Shown: positions 61,894 through 64,000 of the stretch, piece after piece
How the letters are laid out: each line of letters begins with the position of its first letter
How positions within the stretch are numbered: position 1 is the stretch's first letter
Assembly: GCA_021209875.1 (NCBI GenBank)
Contig: JAGYVD010000007.1
Location: 62,001 to 126,000 of the forward strand
Source of the DNA: Rosellinia necatrix
Taxonomy: Eukaryota; Ascomycota; Sordariomycetes; Xylariales; Xylariaceae
Direction: 5' to 3'
DNA length: 64,000 nt
The notes under the pieces: model-generated
The model's input: only the letters and a program-made list of their open reading frames with translations
The model's database searches: none
Told to the model about the DNA's origin: nothing
Program-made: the position numbers and the translations under genes

Positions 61894-63198
61894 ATGAGAT
61901 TCCACCGGGTTGGTGGCAAGGTCACCCAAGTGCACGGCGCGCCCGGCGAGGAGGAGCCCGGCGCCGTAGCGGACATGCTTCGTCGCGTGCTCGAGGGAAA
62001 CCCCCCGGACGAAGCGGACGTCGGGAAACGCGCTCTGCCGTTCCAGCCCCGCTCCTACCGCGACTTCATGCTCTTCGAGCGCCACTACTACGGCGCAGCG
62101 GTTGGCATGACCAGCCTCTACCGCCCGCTCGCCAACACGCTGGCCCGTCTCTTCACCGCCGTGACCGGCGTGGATTTCCCTCTGTTCAAGCCTCACGCCC
62201 TCTGGTACAGGCAGCCGATATTCTACCAATCCAACCACCTCGCCTTCTACTCCGATGGCGCGCCCATCGCGTACCCCGGCTACTGCGAGTACTTGGATGT
62301 CGAACTCGAGCTCGGAATCGTGCTTGGCAAGCCCCTGTACGATGCCTCGCCCGATGAAGCGACCGCCGCCATCGCTGGATTCTGTGTCTTCAATGACTTC
62401 TCCGCCCGCAATGGCCAGATGGAGGAAATGGCAAGGTACTGACCCCTCGCGCCGCCCCGGCTAACTAATTACCATTACGTCCTTGGCTGACATGGGACGG
62501 CTTATTGTCGCCCTCTACAGTGGCTTTGGTCCCCAGCACAGCAAGTCGTTTGCCAACAGTATCTCGTCCACCGTGGTCTCCGCGGACGAGATTCTACCCC
62601 GCATCAACCATCTTTCCGGCCGCATTATCATCAACGATGTCGTCGTGAAGGAGCCCAGAGTAGACAACTGGCAGTTCTCGTTGGGACAGGTTAGTTCGGT
62701 GCCGTGATCACTGCCTCAAATCCGACCCCTAAAAGCAGTGTCCCTACAACAGTAGTCTTCCCCTTCTGACCCAGGCCAGGCGTGATATTATCTTTACTAA
62801 TGAGGCTTTGCATAGGCTCTCTCGCATGTCTCCAAGGGTACTCGCTTGTACCCGGGCGAATTTTTCGGCAGTGGGACCTTTCCGTTAGGTGCTGGAATCG
62901 AACGGTCAGTCACGCCTTGCTTTTCATACCGAAGTGTCATATGAGACACATTATCAGATATAATTTCAACTAACTATCCTTATAGTATGTTTACCACATT
63001 GATTGACGTATCAGATTCGTTTTCTTCAATCCTTGGGACACGACTCTGCCGCCACATTCAACACACCCACAGTAAATTATTGAGATCAAGTACTAACTGA
63101 AGATAGATGCGGCGTTCCAGTTACGAGTAGGTGATGTAGTCACGCTAGAGATCGATGGTATTGGGTCCGTGACGAATACGATCGTGGCCGAAGCATGA
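61894..63198 (+). CDS. Fumarylacetoacetate hydrolase-family protein
   Basis: Exons 61,894-62,435, 62,521-62,689 and 62,816-62,904, with introns of 85 and 126 nt and good phases. A last coding piece lies at 63,107-63,198, after a perfect TACTAAC branch point. Diagnostic parts are CEYLDVELELGIVLGKPLYD (metal-binding acidic strand), CVFNDFSARNGQ, SGFGPQHSKSFANSIS, KGTRLYPGEFFGSGTFPLG and finally VGDVVTLEIDGIGSVTNTIV. The family cleaves or decarboxylates acylpyruvate-like acids using Mg2+. The donor after GAGIER (GTCAGT, 62,905) is one base out of phase with the last exon; a donor at 62,888 would fit but loses conserved residues. The 3' end may therefore carry an indel or an unusual splice. A relation to the amine genes is not shown. 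Confidence 0.85.
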
Positions 63199-64000
63199 CA
63201 GCTTCTTTGGAAGGGGTAGTACTTGTCGGCACTGGTCTCCTTTTCGAATCATTAACTCTTCCGTGCGAGGGCTATATGCAAAGATGAAGACTTCAGCTCA
63301 GGTAAAGATAGATCTCGGCGCGGTTTTCGGGTTTCATTCCCACCTCATAGCCACTGGGCCTCCGTTTTTCCGTCGGACAGCCCCTAAGGCCACAAGGCAA
63401 CCCCTTCGCATCTAATCTTGGCTTCACGGCTGCAGGAAGAGATCTGGCTCTCGTTTGTTTAAACCCTGCTGCCGTTTGCTATCAACCGCTTATCAACTAA
63501 GCAACTGCTGACACAAAAACCTTGCAACGCAAGCTTCCTTATGTAGGTATAGATAGGAGTGACTGGACCGTTTAGCTTGCTCGAGTGTAGTCGACGTGCC
63601 TAACTACCCTTTAGCTGTCGTTTCTGTAACCTTAGCGGGTAGAGTCACCAATGTTGCTTACTGCCGGGGAACACAGTTTCAACGTAGGGATACGCGAATT
63701 CAGGCCAATAGGCCATTGATCAGCTATGCTGCACGAGACATTCGGCATACTCCTGAATATACTATAGATGAGTAGTCCAAAAGAATATACAACAGCCTCC
63801 TCGGATGACAAGCGAGACAGTAAGAACCAAGCACAGCTTTTGCCATTGACAGGCAACTCGAACGTAGTCTAGCATGACGATTCCAGATGAGCAGGAGTGT
63901 CGTCGGCGTACCGCTCTATAAGATGGCCCCAAGACGAACTTGTCGCTCCCGCCGTCCCAGAACAAAGGTCGATAGTTCTCAACATCTTAAGGGCACAAGA
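63199..64000. other. Intergenic to window end
   Basis: About 800 bp with only short minus-strand ORFs lacking recognisable similarity. Confidence 0.55.

Noticed and set aside
61854..62357. 167-codon ORF in another frame of the FAH-family gene
   Set aside because: An Arg/Pro/Ala-rich shadow of the GC-rich FAH exon.

Overview
The window looks like nuclear DNA of a filamentous ascomycete (Pezizomycotina). The evidence is many short GT-AG introns (about 47-200 nt) with CTAAC-like branch points, fungus-typical families (two HET-domain proteins, a Zn2Cys6 regulator with a fungal_trans_2-like body, a fungal APC permease) and a strongly bipartite base composition. The species cannot be told from the sequence. 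All gene models were built by eye, by joining reading frames across splice sites with phase checks.

Positions 1 to about 28,000 form an extremely AT-rich block with no believable genes. Repeat copies inside it differ almost only by C-to-T and G-to-A changes, the signature of repeat-induced point mutation (RIP). Recognisable items are a ~250-bp LTR-like repeat (two copies), a ~204-bp palindrome-rich element (three copies), two further direct-repeat pairs, and a ~2.4-kb island (11.56-13.93 kb) of normal composition without a convincing gene.

Positions 28.3-35.6 kb are a transition zone: a decayed MDR-type alcohol dehydrogenase pseudogene, a HET-domain gene and a secreted GH24 (phage-type) lysozyme gene, separated by featureless spacers.

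Positions 35.6-52.8 kb hold a candidate amine/nitrogen metabolism neighbourhood: a RidA-like gene, a copper amine oxidase divergently paired with a short-chain dehydrogenase, a Zn2Cys6 regulator, an APC-type amino-acid/amine permease, an HSL-type alpha/beta hydrolase, a flavin monoamine oxidase and a maltose-O-acetyltransferase-like gene with an apparent 1-nt frameshift. Two different amine oxidases with an importer, an imine/enamine deaminase relative, an aldehyde/alcohol-type oxidoreductase and a local regulator make a plausible uptake-and-catabolism cluster for an amine compound. This is inference; the substrate is unknown.

Positions 53-64 kb contain the conserved Hsp90 co-chaperone Cdc37 (a core gene), a small DnaJ-zinc-finger-like cysteine-rich ORF, a second HET-domain gene, a P-loop kinase-like gene with a broken C-terminus, and a fumarylacetoacetate-hydrolase-family gene whose last exon does not join in phase.
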